Shown here: piece after piece, positions 34,580 through 44,060 of the stretch | Position numbering within the stretch: the first letter of the stretch is position 1 | Layout: every line of letters starts with the position of its first letter | DNA from: Sinorhizobium chiapasense | GTDB lineage: Bacteria; Pseudomonadota; Alphaproteobacteria; Rhizobiales; Rhizobiaceae | DNA length: 64,000 bases | Assembly: GCF_036488675.1 (NCBI RefSeq) | Contig: NZ_CP133152.1 | Location: forward strand, 310,001 to 374,000 | Direction: 5' to 3' | Position numbers and translations under genes: made by a program | Notes under the pieces: model-generated | What the model saw: the letters and a program-made list of their open reading frames with translations, nothing else | What the model was told of the DNA's origin: nothing | Database searches by the model: none

Positions 34580-35689
34580 ATGGCTTCAGTCACCTTGAAA
34601 AACGTCAGCAAGACCTTTGGCGCCTACGATATCATCCGGTCGATCGATCTGGAAATCGCGGACGGCGAGTTCATGGTATTCGTCGGCCCGTCGGGCTGCG
34701 GGAAGTCGACGCTCTTGCGCTTGATCGCCGGGCTTGTCCCGGTCTCCGAAGGTGACGTCTTCATCGGTGGCGAGCAGGTGACCGACGTCCCGGCATCGAA
34801 GCGGGGGCTTGCCTTCGTCTTCCAGTCCTATGCGCTCTACCCGCACATGAACGTGTCGCGCAATATCAGCTTCGCGCTCGAGACAGCGCGCCTCGGCAGG
34901 GACGAGATCCGCCGCCGCGTCGCAAAGGTCGCGGAAATGCTGAAGATCGGCCATCTGCTCGACCGGCGCCCGCGGCAGCTTTCCGGCGGCCAGCGGCAGC
35001 GCGTGGCGATCGGCCGGGCGCTAGTCGGCCAGCCCGAGCTTTTCCTTTTCGACGAACCGCTGTCCAATCTCGACGCCGATCTGCGCATGGAAATGCGCTT
35101 CGAGATCGCCAAGCTGCATGCCGACGTGAAGACGACGATGATCTATGTGACGCATGACCAGACCGAGGCGATGACGCTCGCCGACCGGATCGTCATCCTC
35201 AATCAGGGGCGCATAGAACAGGTCGGACGGCCGAGGGAGCTTTATGATCGGCCGGCGAACAGATTCGTCGCCGGTTTTCTCGGCAGTCCGCGGATGAACT
35301 TCGCGCCGCTCGACCGCGCTGGCTCGTCGGGCAGCATGCTCCGGGGCGTTGGCGGCTTTTATCACGCCGCCGAGCTCGCCGGCGCCGACAGCCCTGTCGA
35401 GATCGGCCTCAGGCCCGAAGCCCTCAAGCTGGTGAGCGCCGAGACCAAGGGCGCGATCCGCGGAACATTCGAGCGCATGGAAGACCTCGGCTACGAATAT
35501 GTCTGTTATGTGCGGCTCAGCGAAACGCTGGTCTGGACGGTGCGCTCGACTGGAAGCCCGCCTGCATTCGCAGAAGGCCAGTCGGTGGGCCTCGGCTGGC
35601 AGCCTGAAAGCCTCTACCTATTCGGAGAGGACGGGCGACGGATCGATCATGGTAGCGCCGTCCAGCTGGCATCGGGAGCTTCGCTGTGA
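34580..35689 (+). CDS. Sugar ABC transporter ATP-binding protein, MalK/UgpC type
   Basis: A 369-residue ATPase. Walker A GPSGCGKSTLLRLIAG, signature LSGGQRQRVAIGRAL, Walker B LFLFDEPLSNLD and the switch His in VTHDQTEAMTLAD are all present. The C-terminal TOBE-like regulatory domain follows (from about residue 240). The ATG at 34580 after GAAGGACAGG is preferred over an upstream frame that runs through the nagB remnant. It energises import through the two permeases that follow; overlaps the first of them by GTGA. Confidence 0.92.
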   Translation: MASVTLKNVSKTFGAYDIIRSIDLEIADGEFMVFVGPSGCGKSTLLRLIAGLVPVSEGDVFIGGEQVTDVPASKRGLAFVFQSYALYPHMNVSRNISFALETARLGRDEIRRRVAKVAEMLKIGHLLDRRPRQLSGGQRQRVAIGRALVGQPELFLFDEPLSNLDADLRMEMRFEIAKLHADVKTTMIYVTHDQTEAMTLADRIVILNQGRIEQVGRPRELYDRPANRFVAGFLGSPRMNFAPLDRAGSSGSMLRGVGGFYHAAELAGADSPVEIGLRPEALKLVSAETKGAIRGTFERMEDLGYEYVCYVRLSETLVWTVRSTGSPPAFAEGQSVGLGWQPESLYLFGEDGRRIDHGSAVQLASGASL

Positions 35690-36579
35690 GTGCGGCCGAG
35701 AGGATGCGGCGCCAGCAGAACCGCACGGCGTGGCTGTTTCTGCTGCCGCTGATCATCGCGCTCGTCGGCGTCGCGATCTGGCCGCTCGCACGCAGCATAT
35801 TTTTTTCCTTCACCGACGCCTTCCTCGACGCACCGGCGAACTACGGCTTTGTCGGGATCGACAATTTCATAACCGTCGCCGAAGATCCGGTGTTCTGGCG
35901 CGCGGTCAAGAACACGCTGTTTTTTACGGTCATATCTGTCGGTCTTGAGACGCTTCTGGGGCTCGCAATCGCGCTTTTGCTCCACCGAGCCTTCGTCGGC
36001 CGGGGCGTCGTCAGGGCTGCCATCCTCGTGCCCTGGGCGATGCCGATGGTCGTCTCGACACGGATATGGGAATGGATGCTCAACGACCAGTTCGGCCTCG
36101 TCAACAAGCTGTTCGTGACGCTGGGCCTCGTCGAGAAGGGGATCGCCTGGACCGCCGAACCCTCGCTCATCCTCTATACGGTGATCTTCATCGACGTGTG
36201 GGTGACGACACCGTTCATGGTGCTCCTCATCCTTGCCGGGCTTCAGTTGATTCCCGAGGAGATCTACGAGGCGGCGGAGGTTTCCGGCGTGCCGCACTGG
36301 AAGCGCTTCTGGTCGATAACGCTGCCGCTCGCGATGCCCGCGATCGGCGTCGCGATGCTGTTTCGCACGCTCGATGCGCTCCGGATGTTCGACCTGAGCT
36401 ACGTGCTCGCGGCAAACAATGAAAACACCATGACGATGTCGATCTATGCGCGCGACCAGTTGATCAGCTTCCAGGACCTCGGCCTCGGCTCGGCGGCCTC
36501 GACCTGGGTCTTCATGATCATCGGGCTGATCGCGATCCTTATCGTCGGCGTCCTGCGCCTCGACCGGACAACGGGGTGA
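35686..36579 (+). CDS. Sugar ABC transporter permease, MalF-like
   Basis: A 297-residue permease with about six membrane segments, the first at residues 15-38. The EAA loop that contacts the ATPase reads EIYEAAEVSGVPHWKRFWSITLPLAMPAIG. It starts with GTG overlapping the previous stop. Substrate follows that of the solute-binding protein at 32886. Confidence 0.92.
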   Translation: MSAAERMRRQQNRTAWLFLLPLIIALVGVAIWPLARSIFFSFTDAFLDAPANYGFVGIDNFITVAEDPVFWRAVKNTLFFTVISVGLETLLGLAIALLLHRAFVGRGVVRAAILVPWAMPMVVSTRIWEWMLNDQFGLVNKLFVTLGLVEKGIAWTAEPSLILYTVIFIDVWVTTPFMVLLILAGLQLIPEEIYEAAEVSGVPHWKRFWSITLPLAMPAIGVAMLFRTLDALRMFDLSYVLAANNENTMTMSIYARDQLISFQDLGLGSAASTWVFMIIGLIAILIVGVLRLDRTTG

Positions 36580-36585
36580 CGAAAA

Positions 36586-37464
36586 ATGGCAATGACGACG
36601 ACCGCCTCTGCAAAACGCTATTCCAACAGCACCTACCGCACGATCCGGCGCGCGAGGACTTTCGGCCTCTATGTCGGCGTCGCAGCCGTGCTCGTCTACA
36701 TGCTCTTTCCCTATTACTGGGCGATCGTGTCGTCGACCAGATCCGGCCAGGCGCTCTACCAGTTCAGTCTCGCGCCATCGCTGGATTTCAGCAACTATTG
36801 GCAGTTGTTCCACAACCCGGTTTTCATGGGCGCGCTCATAAATTCCGGTCTCGTCGCTTTCGCGAGCACGATGATCTCGCTGGTGATCGGCATTCTTGCA
36901 GCCTATGCGCTCGGGAGGCTGCATTTTTCGCCGGGCCGGATCATCCTGATCGCGGTCCTGATGATCTCGATTTTCCCGCAGGTGGTCGTGCTCTCGGGTA
37001 TGTTCGAAGTTATCGGCTGGCTTGGGCTCTATAACCGTCCGTCGGCGCTCATCGTCTCCTATCTTATCCTCACGCTGCCATTCACCACCTGGATCTTGAC
37101 GAGCTTCATTCGCGATCTGCCGACCGAACTCGAGGAGGCGGCGCTCATCGACGGTTGTTCGCGGCTGAGGGTCCTGACCCACGTTCTGCTGCCGCTGATG
37201 GGACCGGCGATCGCCAGCACCGGGCTGCTCTCGTTCATTCTGGCGTGGAACGAATTCCTCTTCGCGCTCACCTTTATCCTGACCGACGAGAACCGGACCG
37301 TGCCGGTTGCGATCGGCCTGCTTACCGGCAGCAGCCGTTACGAATATCCGTTCGGCCAGATCATGGCCGCGTCGGTGACGGTCACGTTGCCGCTGTTGGT
37401 GCTGGTGTTGATTTTCCAGCGCAAGATCGTCGCTGGCCTGACATCGGGTGCCGTGAAAGGATAG
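36586..37464 (+). CDS. Sugar ABC transporter permease, MalG-like
   Basis: A 292-residue permease with six membrane segments. The EAA loop is ELEEAALIDGCSRLRVLTHVLLPLMGPAI. Start is 6 bases after the MalF-like stop. Last gene of the GH4-kinase-ABC operon; it is convergent with the small gstI-like gene. Confidence 0.92.
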   Translation: MAMTTTASAKRYSNSTYRTIRRARTFGLYVGVAAVLVYMLFPYYWAIVSSTRSGQALYQFSLAPSLDFSNYWQLFHNPVFMGALINSGLVAFASTMISLVIGILAAYALGRLHFSPGRIILIAVLMISIFPQVVVLSGMFEVIGWLGLYNRPSALIVSYLILTLPFTTWILTSFIRDLPTELEEAALIDGCSRLRVLTHVLLPLMGPAIASTGLLSFILAWNEFLFALTFILTDENRTVPVAIGLLTGSSRYEYPFGQIMAASVTVTLPLLVLVLIFQRKIVAGLTSGAVKG

Positions 37465-37534
37465 CTGCGTCGGCCACAAGCGGGCGTCGCCCGCAATTCG
37501 TGCAGATGATCAAAAAATAGGCCGTGGCTTCGAG

Positions 37535-37741
37535 CTAGTTCAGCTTGCCCGGAATGCCTGGATGCTCTTTGGCTTCGGCGCGAACGGCCTCTTCGTGGTA
37601 CCAGCAGCCGTCTATGGCGGCGGCGCAAATGTCTTGCGCCTCGAGATCCGGCATTTCCTCGCGGCGATTCTCCGCCCTTCTGAAGGGCTTCGCGGGGAAC
37701 GGATATATCGTCGCCGACCTGCGGTATAAACTCTCGGCCAT
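37535..37741 (-). CDS. gstI: GstI-like small protein (DUF2735), putative translational inhibitor of glnII
   Basis: A 68-residue protein: a polar N-terminus with IYPFPAKPFRRAENRREE and a C-terminus with IDGCWYHEEAVR. Its size, sequence pattern and divergent position next to glnII fit GstI of Rhizobium leguminosarum, a small protein reported to lower glnII translation and to be controlled by NtrC. The ATG at 37741 follows GGGAGA. The longer frame from 37831 lacks a ribosome site. The assignment rests on context and my recollection of the family. Confidence 0.72.
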   Translation of the reverse strand: MAESLYRRSATIYPFPAKPFRRAENRREEMPDLEAQDICAAAIDGCWYHEEAVRAEAKEHPGIPGKLN

Positions 37742-38258
37742 CGTCTGGTCTCCCTTGAGTTCTGAGAGGGAGCATAGCGCAACGCATCCGATTTGCACAT
37801 GGTTTGCGCGAAATGATGAAAACTCAATCAATTGCGTGCCGTATTTGTGGGCACGCGCTTTCGCGCGATGAAAATTTAGCCGCGGTCGTTGGAATTTTTA
37901 CGGCTGGGCAGATCTTTCGCATGTGATCCGACTTCGCGGGGCATGCGGTTGGACGGCGCTAGTTTGACGCGGCAAGAGAGGGGCCGTGATGGGAGGCGGA
38001 ACCTGAACCACAATCGACTAACCGATTGACTCTATTTACAGCGTTCCAACGGCCCGAGCGGCGAGTGGATGGTTCCGCGCCCAGGCAAGCATCCGGCGGT
38101 CGATCAATTCTTTCACTACCAGCGAGCCGGTGATGGCCGAACTGGCACGCAAAATGCTTGAGCACTTCCGGATCCCTTGGCGGTCGGCGCTTCGCAAGCG
38201 TGTCGTTCCGTTAGGATTTGCTCAAAGCCTCGCAACACCACGTTATGAGAGATTCGCA
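37742..38258. other. 517-bp divergent regulatory region between gstI-like gene and glnII
   Basis: No gene is supported. It contains the sigma-54 promoter of glnII near its right end (38142-38160), leaving an untranslated leader of about 90 bases, and presumably NtrC sites and the gstI promoter, which I could not place with confidence. An open frame in phase with glnII reaches upstream to 38130 but crosses the promoter. Confidence 0.5.
38142..38160 (+). promoter_or_regulatory. Sigma-54 (-24/-12) promoter of glnII
   Basis: CTGGCACGCAAAATGCTTG matches the YTGGCACG-N4-TTGCW consensus, with the invariant GG (38144-38145) and GC (38156-38157) exactly 12 bases apart; only the first T of TTGC is changed to A. 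glnII is a known NtrC/sigma-54 target in rhizobia. Confidence 0.85.
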
Positions 38259-39299
38259 ATGACAAAGTATAAGCTCGAGTATATCTGGCTCGACGGCTAC
38301 ACCCCGGTACCGAACCTGCGCGGAAAAACGCAGATCAAGGAATTCGATGCATTCCCGACGCTCGAGCAGCTCCCGCTCTGGGGCTTCGATGGTAGCTCGA
38401 CGATGCAGGCCGAAGGCCGCAGCTCCGACTGCGTGCTGAAACCGGTCGCGATCTATCCGGACCCGGTTCGCACCAACGGCGTACTGGTCATGTGCGAAGT
38501 CATGATGCCGGACGGCAAAACCCCGCATCCGTCGAACAGCCGCGCGACGATCCTCGACGACGAGGGCGCCTGGTTCGGTTTCGAGCAGGAATATTTCTTC
38601 TACAAGGACGGCCGCCCGCTGGGCTTTCCGGAGCATGGCTACCCGGCGCCACAGGGCCCGTACTACACCGGCGTCGGCTACAAGAACGTCGGCGACATCG
38701 CACGCCAGATCGTCGAAGAGCACCTCGACATCTGCCTCGCTGCCGGCATCAACCATGAAGGCATCAATGCCGAAGTCGCCAAGGGCCAGTGGGAATTCCA
38801 GATCTTCGGCAAGGGTTCGAAAAAGGCTGCCGACGAAGTCTGGATGGCTCGCTACCTGCTGCAGCGCCTGACGGAAAAGTACGGCATCGACATCGAGTGG
38901 CACTGCAAGCCGCTCGGCGATACCGACTGGAACGGCTCCGGCATGCACTGCAACTTCTCGACCGCCTATATGCGCGAAGTCGGCGGCAAGGACTATTTCG
39001 AGGCGCTGATGGCTGCCTTCGAGACGAACCTGCATGAGCACATCGCCGTCTACGGCCCGGACAATCACCTGCGCCTGACCGGCAAGCATGAGACGGCGCC
39101 GTGGAACAAGTTCAGCTATGGCGTTGCCGACCGCGGCGCATCGATCCGCGTTCCGCACAGCTTCGTCAACAACGGCTACAAGGGCTATCTCGAAGACCGC
39201 CGCCCCAACTCCCAGGGCTGCCCCTACCAGATCGCTTCGCAGGTGCTGAAGACGATCTCGACCGTTCCGACCGAAGGCAGCGTCGCGAAAGTCGCATAA
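38259..39299 (+). CDS. glnII: Glutamine synthetase type II
   Basis: Makes glutamine from glutamate and ammonia with ATP in the cytoplasm. 346 residues, the usual size for the eukaryote-like GSII found in rhizobia. Clear motifs are WGFDGSSTMQAEGRSSDC, WFGFEQEYFFYKDGRPLGFPEHGYPAPQGPYYTGVG, NHEGINAEVAKGQWEFQ and NGYKGYLEDRRPNSQ. The ATG at 38259 gives the known start TKYKLEYIWLDGYTPVPNLRGKT. Expression should depend on sigma-54 and NtrC under nitrogen limitation, with possible translational control by the divergent GstI-like protein. A strong terminator follows. Confidence 0.97.
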   Translation: MTKYKLEYIWLDGYTPVPNLRGKTQIKEFDAFPTLEQLPLWGFDGSSTMQAEGRSSDCVLKPVAIYPDPVRTNGVLVMCEVMMPDGKTPHPSNSRATILDDEGAWFGFEQEYFFYKDGRPLGFPEHGYPAPQGPYYTGVGYKNVGDIARQIVEEHLDICLAAGINHEGINAEVAKGQWEFQIFGKGSKKAADEVWMARYLLQRLTEKYGIDIEWHCKPLGDTDWNGSGMHCNFSTAYMREVGGKDYFEALMAAFETNLHEHIAVYGPDNHLRLTGKHETAPWNKFSYGVADRGASIRVPHSFVNNGYKGYLEDRRPNSQGCPYQIASQVLKTISTVPTEGSVAKVA

Positions 39300-39307
39300 A
39301 CACTCCC

Positions 39308-39345
39308 CACGGCGCCGACGCGAATGTCGGCGCCGTGTCTCTTTC
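39308..39345 (+). terminator. Rho-independent terminator of glnII
   Basis: CACGGCGCCGAC and GTCGGCGCCGTG form a perfect 12-bp stem (39308-39337) followed by TCTCTTTCCC. Confidence 0.85.
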
Positions 39346-39405
39346 CCTGGTCGGTACCGCTTCTCTTCCGGAATCGGTAGCGATCGGTAATACCCATCGC
39401 CGCTT

Positions 39406-40179
39406 TCAGCGCATTCTTGCGTCGATGATCCAGTCGACCGCTTCGGAAATATCGCGAAGCGTCGCGGTCGGTGCCGGCTCGAACCGGCTCTCGTCGCCTT
39501 CCCGGTACTTGCCTGTGCGCACCAAGAGGGCGTGCGCCAAGCCTGCCTGCAGGGCCCCCGCGACATCTGTTTCGGCGTCGTCACCCACCATTACGGCTTG
39601 CGTGTCCGGACAATTGATCGTCGCGAGCGCAGACCGGAAGAAGGGCTGCGACGGCTTCCCGAGCACGATGGCGCTCTTCTGGCTGGCGAATTCCAGTCCT
39701 GTTACGAATGCTCCGGCGTCGAGGCTGAGCTTCCCGTCGGAATCCATGAAAGTCCGGTTCGGGGCAAGCGCCAGCAATTCCGCGCCATCAATCAATTCTC
39801 GAAACGCCGCGTTGAGCGCCCGGTAATCGAAAGCTTCCCCCGCGTCACCGACAACAACGGCCTTCGGCAGACCGCGTGTCAGATCGTCGAATTCCTGTAC
39901 GAGATTGGGATGGACGAGCAGATGTGGCGATCGGCCATGTTCGGTGAGCCATTGGCGCGCCGCCTCAGCCGGCGTGAAGACTTCGTCGGCCGCCACGGAA
40001 AGGCCCAGCCGCGCGAGCCGGTCGAGAACGGCCGGCTTGGTCGAGCGGGTGGTGTTGCTGACGAAGCGGATGGGAAGGCCTGCTTCGCGCAGGCGCAGAA
40101 CGGCCTCCGTTGCGCCGGACACGGCCACGTCGCCGTCATAGATGACGCCGGCAAGATCCAAAAGCACACCGCTGATCAT
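39406..40179 (-). CDS. HAD-superfamily (IIA) hydrolase, LHPP-like
   Basis: A 257-residue phosphatase-like protein. Motif I is LLDLAGVIYDG, with the nucleophile Asp but Ala in place of the usual second Asp, as in mammalian LHPP (DISGVLYD type). Motif II is FVSNTTRS, motif III K in VLGKPSQPFF and motif IV MVGDDAETDVAGALQAG. The cap is of type C2 (NagD-like). Substrate unknown. Convergent with glnII and divergent from the FecR-TPR protein. Confidence 0.88.
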   Translation of the reverse strand: MISGVLLDLAGVIYDGDVAVSGATEAVLRLREAGLPIRFVSNTTRSTKPAVLDRLARLGLSVAADEVFTPAEAARQWLTEHGRSPHLLVHPNLVQEFDDLTRGLPKAVVVGDAGEAFDYRALNAAFRELIDGAELLALAPNRTFMDSDGKLSLDAGAFVTGLEFASQKSAIVLGKPSQPFFRSALATINCPDTQAVMVGDDAETDVAGALQAGLAHALLVRTGKYREGDESRFEPAPTATLRDISEAVDWIIDARMR

Positions 40180-40353
40180 CGTCGCAGCATGACACGGAGG
40201 CGTTGTTGGTCAAGTTCTGCAATTTGGCATGGTGCCGCCCGCCTGCACGCTGGGGCTGCACCATTGTCGTAAAGCGGCGATAAGCCCGCGATCGTAGCCG
40301 CCATCCGCTCGATTCCGTGCCCATTTTCTTGTGGCATCTCAAGCCACTAGAAA

Positions 40354-40383
40354 TTGACTTCGATTCCCGTTTGCACGCATATT
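40354..40383 (+). promoter_or_regulatory. Possible sigma-70 promoter of the FecR-TPR gene
   Basis: TTGACT (40354-40359) and CATATT (40378-40383) are spaced by 18 bases, 33 bases before the ATG at 40416. Confidence 0.4.
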
Positions 40384-40415
40384 GCGCGCGGGGATCAGGG
40401 GCAGACAAATTCGCT

Positions 40416-43400
40416 ATGCGCAATCTGAAATTCGCCGTTGCCGCTTTCGCGGTGCTGGGAAGCGTGCTGCCGTCGGCAGCCGAGATCTTTCCGCGCGCCT
40501 CATCCCCGGAGGGCTCGGTGATTGCGCGCAAAGCCGGCGAGGAAATCCGCTTCATCGACATAGACGCCTGGCGCACGGTCGAGGTCAACCAGGACCTGCT
40601 TGCCGGTGATGTGCTGCGCACCAATGCAACCGGTAACCTGGCGCTTTTGTTTGCCGACGATACGCAGATGCGCATGGGGCGAAACACGGCCCTCCTTGTC
40701 AAGAAGATAGGTCAGGACTCAGACAGCCAGCTCAGCCTTCAGTCCGGGATCATCTGGGCGCGGGCCAAGCGTGGCGGCAGCGGTCTGACCATCGAGACAC
40801 CGGCGGCGACCGCGGCCATTCGCGGCACGGATTGGACGCTCCGGGTAACCGGCAATGGCGACACGACGCTCTCCGTGCTCGAAGGCAGCGTGGAGCTCAA
40901 GAACGCCCAGGGGTCGGTGACCGTCAATCAGGGTGAGGGCGCGCTTGCAGCAATTGGGCAGGCGCCGCGCAAATACATCCTCGTCAATCTGGAGGAGCGC
41001 GAGCAGATCCTTCTCTACACCGAGCTGCGCGGAGCTTTCGCCGGTCTGCCTGTGAGTGGGCTGCGTGGTCGCGAGACGCGCGCCAGGCGTGATGTCATAT
41101 TGGCCATGGAGCCCGCACGGCGAAGCAACGAAGATTGGGTTGCGCTTGCTGAAGCATTGCTTTCGAGCGACGGGCGTGCGGCCGCCAAAGACGCGCTTGT
41201 ACATCTCCGCCGCCCTTTGCCGGCCAGCCTGGAGGCGCGGGCGAAACTCGTCGAAGCGATGATTGCGGGACAGGAGCTGCGCTACGCCGAGGCGAGCCGC
41301 CTGTTTGCTGCCGCTATGCCTCATCTGCCGCAAAACCGCCGGGCGGCCGCAGCCTTCGGCCAATGGTTCGCCGACGCCTTGGCACATCCCGATCGCGAGA
41401 CGGCTCCACCGGCGGCCGACGCCTATGCCGATGATCCGGTCGCTGCGATGGCGCGGGCCACCGCCGCCTCTCACGTGCTCGGACAGGCGGAAGCGATCAA
41501 GATCCTGAAAGCGGCCGAAGACCGCTTCCCGAACGATGCGCGACTGCCGGCGATGCGGGCCGATCTCGCTTTTCAGCTCGACCGTCGCGACGAGGTGAGG
41601 GAGGCTCTTGCCCGCGCGAGAGCGATCGATCCGGAAGAGCCGGCCTATCTCCTTGCAAACGCGCGCTTCCGCGCGACCCTTTCCAGCGATCTCGACGGCG
41701 CGCTTACGGACCTGAAGCGTGCCACAAAGATCGCGCCCGGCGACGACGCCGCCTGGAACGAGCTCGGCATCGTTCAAAGCGACCGCAATGCGATCGTAGA
41801 GGCGGATGCCGCCCATCGTCGCGCGATCGAGCTGAACCCGGAAAATGCGATACTCCACGCAAACTATGCGCGTTTCCTGATGGATAACGACCAGATCGCG
41901 GCGGCGAAGGCGGAGATCGATCAGGCGGAGGCGTTGGATCCGCGTTCCTATGCGGTTCTCGCTGCCAAAGGCCGTTATCTTTTGCGGATCGGAAAGACCG
42001 AGGAGGGCGAGAAGACGCTGCTTGAAGCCTCTGCCGTCAACCCGACTTATGGGGATAGCCTTATCGGTCTGGCGATCGGCAGCTACCAATTAGGACAAGA
42101 GGAAGAGGCCGCCCAGGCGCTCGATAATGCGGACAGGTTCGATCCGGACAATCCGTCGATTTCGTTGATCCGCTCCGGCATAGCCCTCGACCAGTATCGG
42201 GCTGACGAAGCGATCGCCGAGGCGCGAGAGGCGCTGCGCCGCCGCCAGGCGCGCGGAGGATATTACTCCGGTTATGACGCGAACCGGCAGGTTTCCTCCT
42301 TTCTGGGAATTGCACTCGACAATGTCGGCCTGAACGAATGGAGCCAATATTACGCGGACCGCTCCTACGATCCTTTCAGATCCACGACCTATCTCGATGA
42401 GGCTGCGGCCGGCCGGGTCAGTCCTTTCGAGGGATTTTCGCCCTTGCTTTCGCCGAGCGAGCGCACCCAGGTGGGAAGTTCGTCCGTTTCTTCCAACTTG
42501 CAGGCCCTCCTGCTTGATCCGCTCGCGGTCGCGTCGCCGACGATCCGCAATCCGCTGGAGCGAACCAGCTTTTTCGAAGCGGCTATTGGCGGTGGCTTGA
42601 TCTTGCAGGATGGCGAGCTTGGCTGGAAGAGCGATATCCTCGTACAGGGCACGAGCTACGCGTCGCCGCCCATAAGCTACTATCTGCAGGCAGACGTATT
42701 GCGGCCCGATAGCCCGCGCACAAACGATCGCGACGACATCACCGGCGCGAATTTCGCGGTCGGCATACATCCGAGCTTGGAGGACAATGTCTACCTGTTC
42801 GGCAATATCATCGATCTCGATACAGGGTTCCCGGGACAGACGTGGTCGCCGACGCCGTTCGACGCGAGAAAAACGCGATTCTCCGACCTTGGGGTCGGCT
42901 GGAGCCACACGTTTGGCGAACGCAATCTTTTGCAGGCGTTCGGAGTCGTCGGCGACACGGAGCTGGACCAGAGCGTCGATTTGGTCGACAGGATCGGCCC
43001 GTACCGCGTCGAGCAAGAAACGGAAGAGGAAACCGCAATCATCGGCGTCAGCCATCTCTACGGTCTCGGACCCGTCACGCTTCGCTACGGCGCTGAGACT
43101 GGCCGGTTCCATACACGCGACGCCGCGATCTATACGGATCTCCCCACGGGAAGCGTGTTCTTCGTCGATCGATTTTCTGACAAGGGCAATGCAACGCGCG
43201 CCTATACCGACGCCACATGGGACGTGTCGGACGATCTCCAGTTTCAGGGTGGCGTTTATGTGAATTGGTTGGAGGATGTCGCCGACGATTGTCCTTGCGT
43301 CGATCCGCGCATCGGTGTCGCCTGGTCACCGGTGGAAAATCACTGGCTGCGGGCCCTATATCGCGAAGATACACGATTTTCATCGAAATACACGCTCTCC

Positions 43401-44006
43401 CCCGTCTCGACCGTCGAGTTGACGCCTCTTGACCTGCCCTTGTTCATTGGGGGCAGCGCGAAAACCGCGGCGCTGCGTTGGGAAGCCGAATGGTCCGAGC
43501 GCTTCTTCACCTCGGTCGAATACCAGCATCAGCGCTTTGACGGCCTTTCTCTGGACGTCCCCGAGTTGCTCGGCAGCTTCGACACGACGAGCGGAGAAAT
43601 CGATCGTGTCCATGTCAGCGCCAACTATTGGATTGGCGAGGGGCTGGGTACCTTTGGTTCGTTCACCTGGAATCATAGTGTCGATCTGACACCTGGGAGC
43701 GGGGGAGAATTCCAAGTGCCGCTTGTGCCGGATTATCGCGCGCAAGTGGGGCTGACGGTCGTTCATCCGTCGCGCATCAAGGTCACGATGGCTCAGACGT
43801 TCGTCGGAGAACGTGTCGGTGCGCCCTTCGGCATCGAATTGGAGTCATATGCGACTACTGATGCCGCGATCACTTGGGAGTCACCCAGCGGACATCTGGA
43901 ACTCGGCTTGCAGTTACTAAACGCGTTCGACAATAACTTCGAACTGGCGCTTGGCATTCCGGGGCCGGGCCGCACGATCCTGGGCTCCGTCAGGGCAAAA
44001 TTTTAG
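40416..44006 (+). CDS. FecR domain, TPR and outer-membrane beta-barrel fusion protein
   Basis: A 1196-residue protein in three parts. A Sec signal peptide (MRNLKFAVAAFAVLGSVLPSAA) leads into a FecR domain at about 30-150 (LLAGDVLRTNATGNLALLFADDTQMRMGRNT, TPAATAAIRGTDWTLRV). TPR-like helical repeats span about 200-600 (for example AHRRAIELNPENAILHANYARFLMDND). From about 680 the sequence alternates like an outer-membrane beta-barrel and ends in GSVRAKF, with the terminal Phe of a BAM signal. FecR normally senses an outer-membrane receptor from the inner membrane; here it should be periplasmic and tethered to a barrel. A role in surface polysaccharide or protein export is possible. The ATG at 40416 was chosen for the signal peptide. 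Confidence 0.85.
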   Translation: MRNLKFAVAAFAVLGSVLPSAAEIFPRASSPEGSVIARKAGEEIRFIDIDAWRTVEVNQDLLAGDVLRTNATGNLALLFADDTQMRMGRNTALLVKKIGQDSDSQLSLQSGIIWARAKRGGSGLTIETPAATAAIRGTDWTLRVTGNGDTTLSVLEGSVELKNAQGSVTVNQGEGALAAIGQAPRKYILVNLEEREQILLYTELRGAFAGLPVSGLRGRETRARRDVILAMEPARRSNEDWVALAEALLSSDGRAAAKDALVHLRRPLPASLEARAKLVEAMIAGQELRYAEASRLFAAAMPHLPQNRRAAAAFGQWFADALAHPDRETAPPAADAYADDPVAAMARATAASHVLGQAEAIKILKAAEDRFPNDARLPAMRADLAFQLDRRDEVREALARARAIDPEEPAYLLANARFRATLSSDLDGALTDLKRATKIAPGDDAAWNELGIVQSDRNAIVEADAAHRRAIELNPENAILHANYARFLMDNDQIAAAKAEIDQAEALDPRSYAVLAAKGRYLLRIGKTEEGEKTLLEASAVNPTYGDSLIGLAIGSYQLGQEEEAAQALDNADRFDPDNPSISLIRSGIALDQYRADEAIAEAREALRRRQARGGYYSGYDANRQVSSFLGIALDNVGLNEWSQYYADRSYDPFRSTTYLDEAAAGRVSPFEGFSPLLSPSERTQVGSSSVSSNLQALLLDPLAVASPTIRNPLERTSFFEAAIGGGLILQDGELGWKSDILVQGTSYASPPISYYLQADVLRPDSPRTNDRDDITGANFAVGIHPSLEDNVYLFGNIIDLDTGFPGQTWSPTPFDARKTRFSDLGVGWSHTFGERNLLQAFGVVGDTELDQSVDLVDRIGPYRVEQETEEETAIIGVSHLYGLGPVTLRYGAETGRFHTRDAAIYTDLPTGSVFFVDRFSDKGNATRAYTDATWDVSDDLQFQGGVYVNWLEDVADDCPCVDPRIGVAWSPVENHWLRALYREDTRFSSKYTLSPVSTVELTPLDLPLFIGGSAKTAALRWEAEWSERFFTSVEYQHQRFDGLSLDVPELLGSFDTTSGEIDRVHVSANYWIGEGLGTFGSFTWNHSVDLTPGSGGEFQVPLVPDYRAQVGLTVVHPSRIKVTMAQTFVGERVGAPFGIELESYATTDAAITWESPSGHLELGLQLLNAFDNNFELALGIPGPGRTILGSVRAKF

Positions 44007-44026
44007 CGGTCTCAATCGAGACCGCT
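44005..44026. terminator. Hairpin at the end of the FecR-TPR gene
   Basis: AGCGGTCTC-AATC-GAGACCGCT is a perfect 9-bp stem that starts inside the stop codon and separates two convergent genes. No T-run follows on the plus strand; on the minus strand AAAATTTTGC follows, so it may serve the small gene at 44061. Confidence 0.55.
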
Positions 44027-44060
44027 CCAAGGTCGTGCTTGTGTCTGCTGCCACGCGCTG

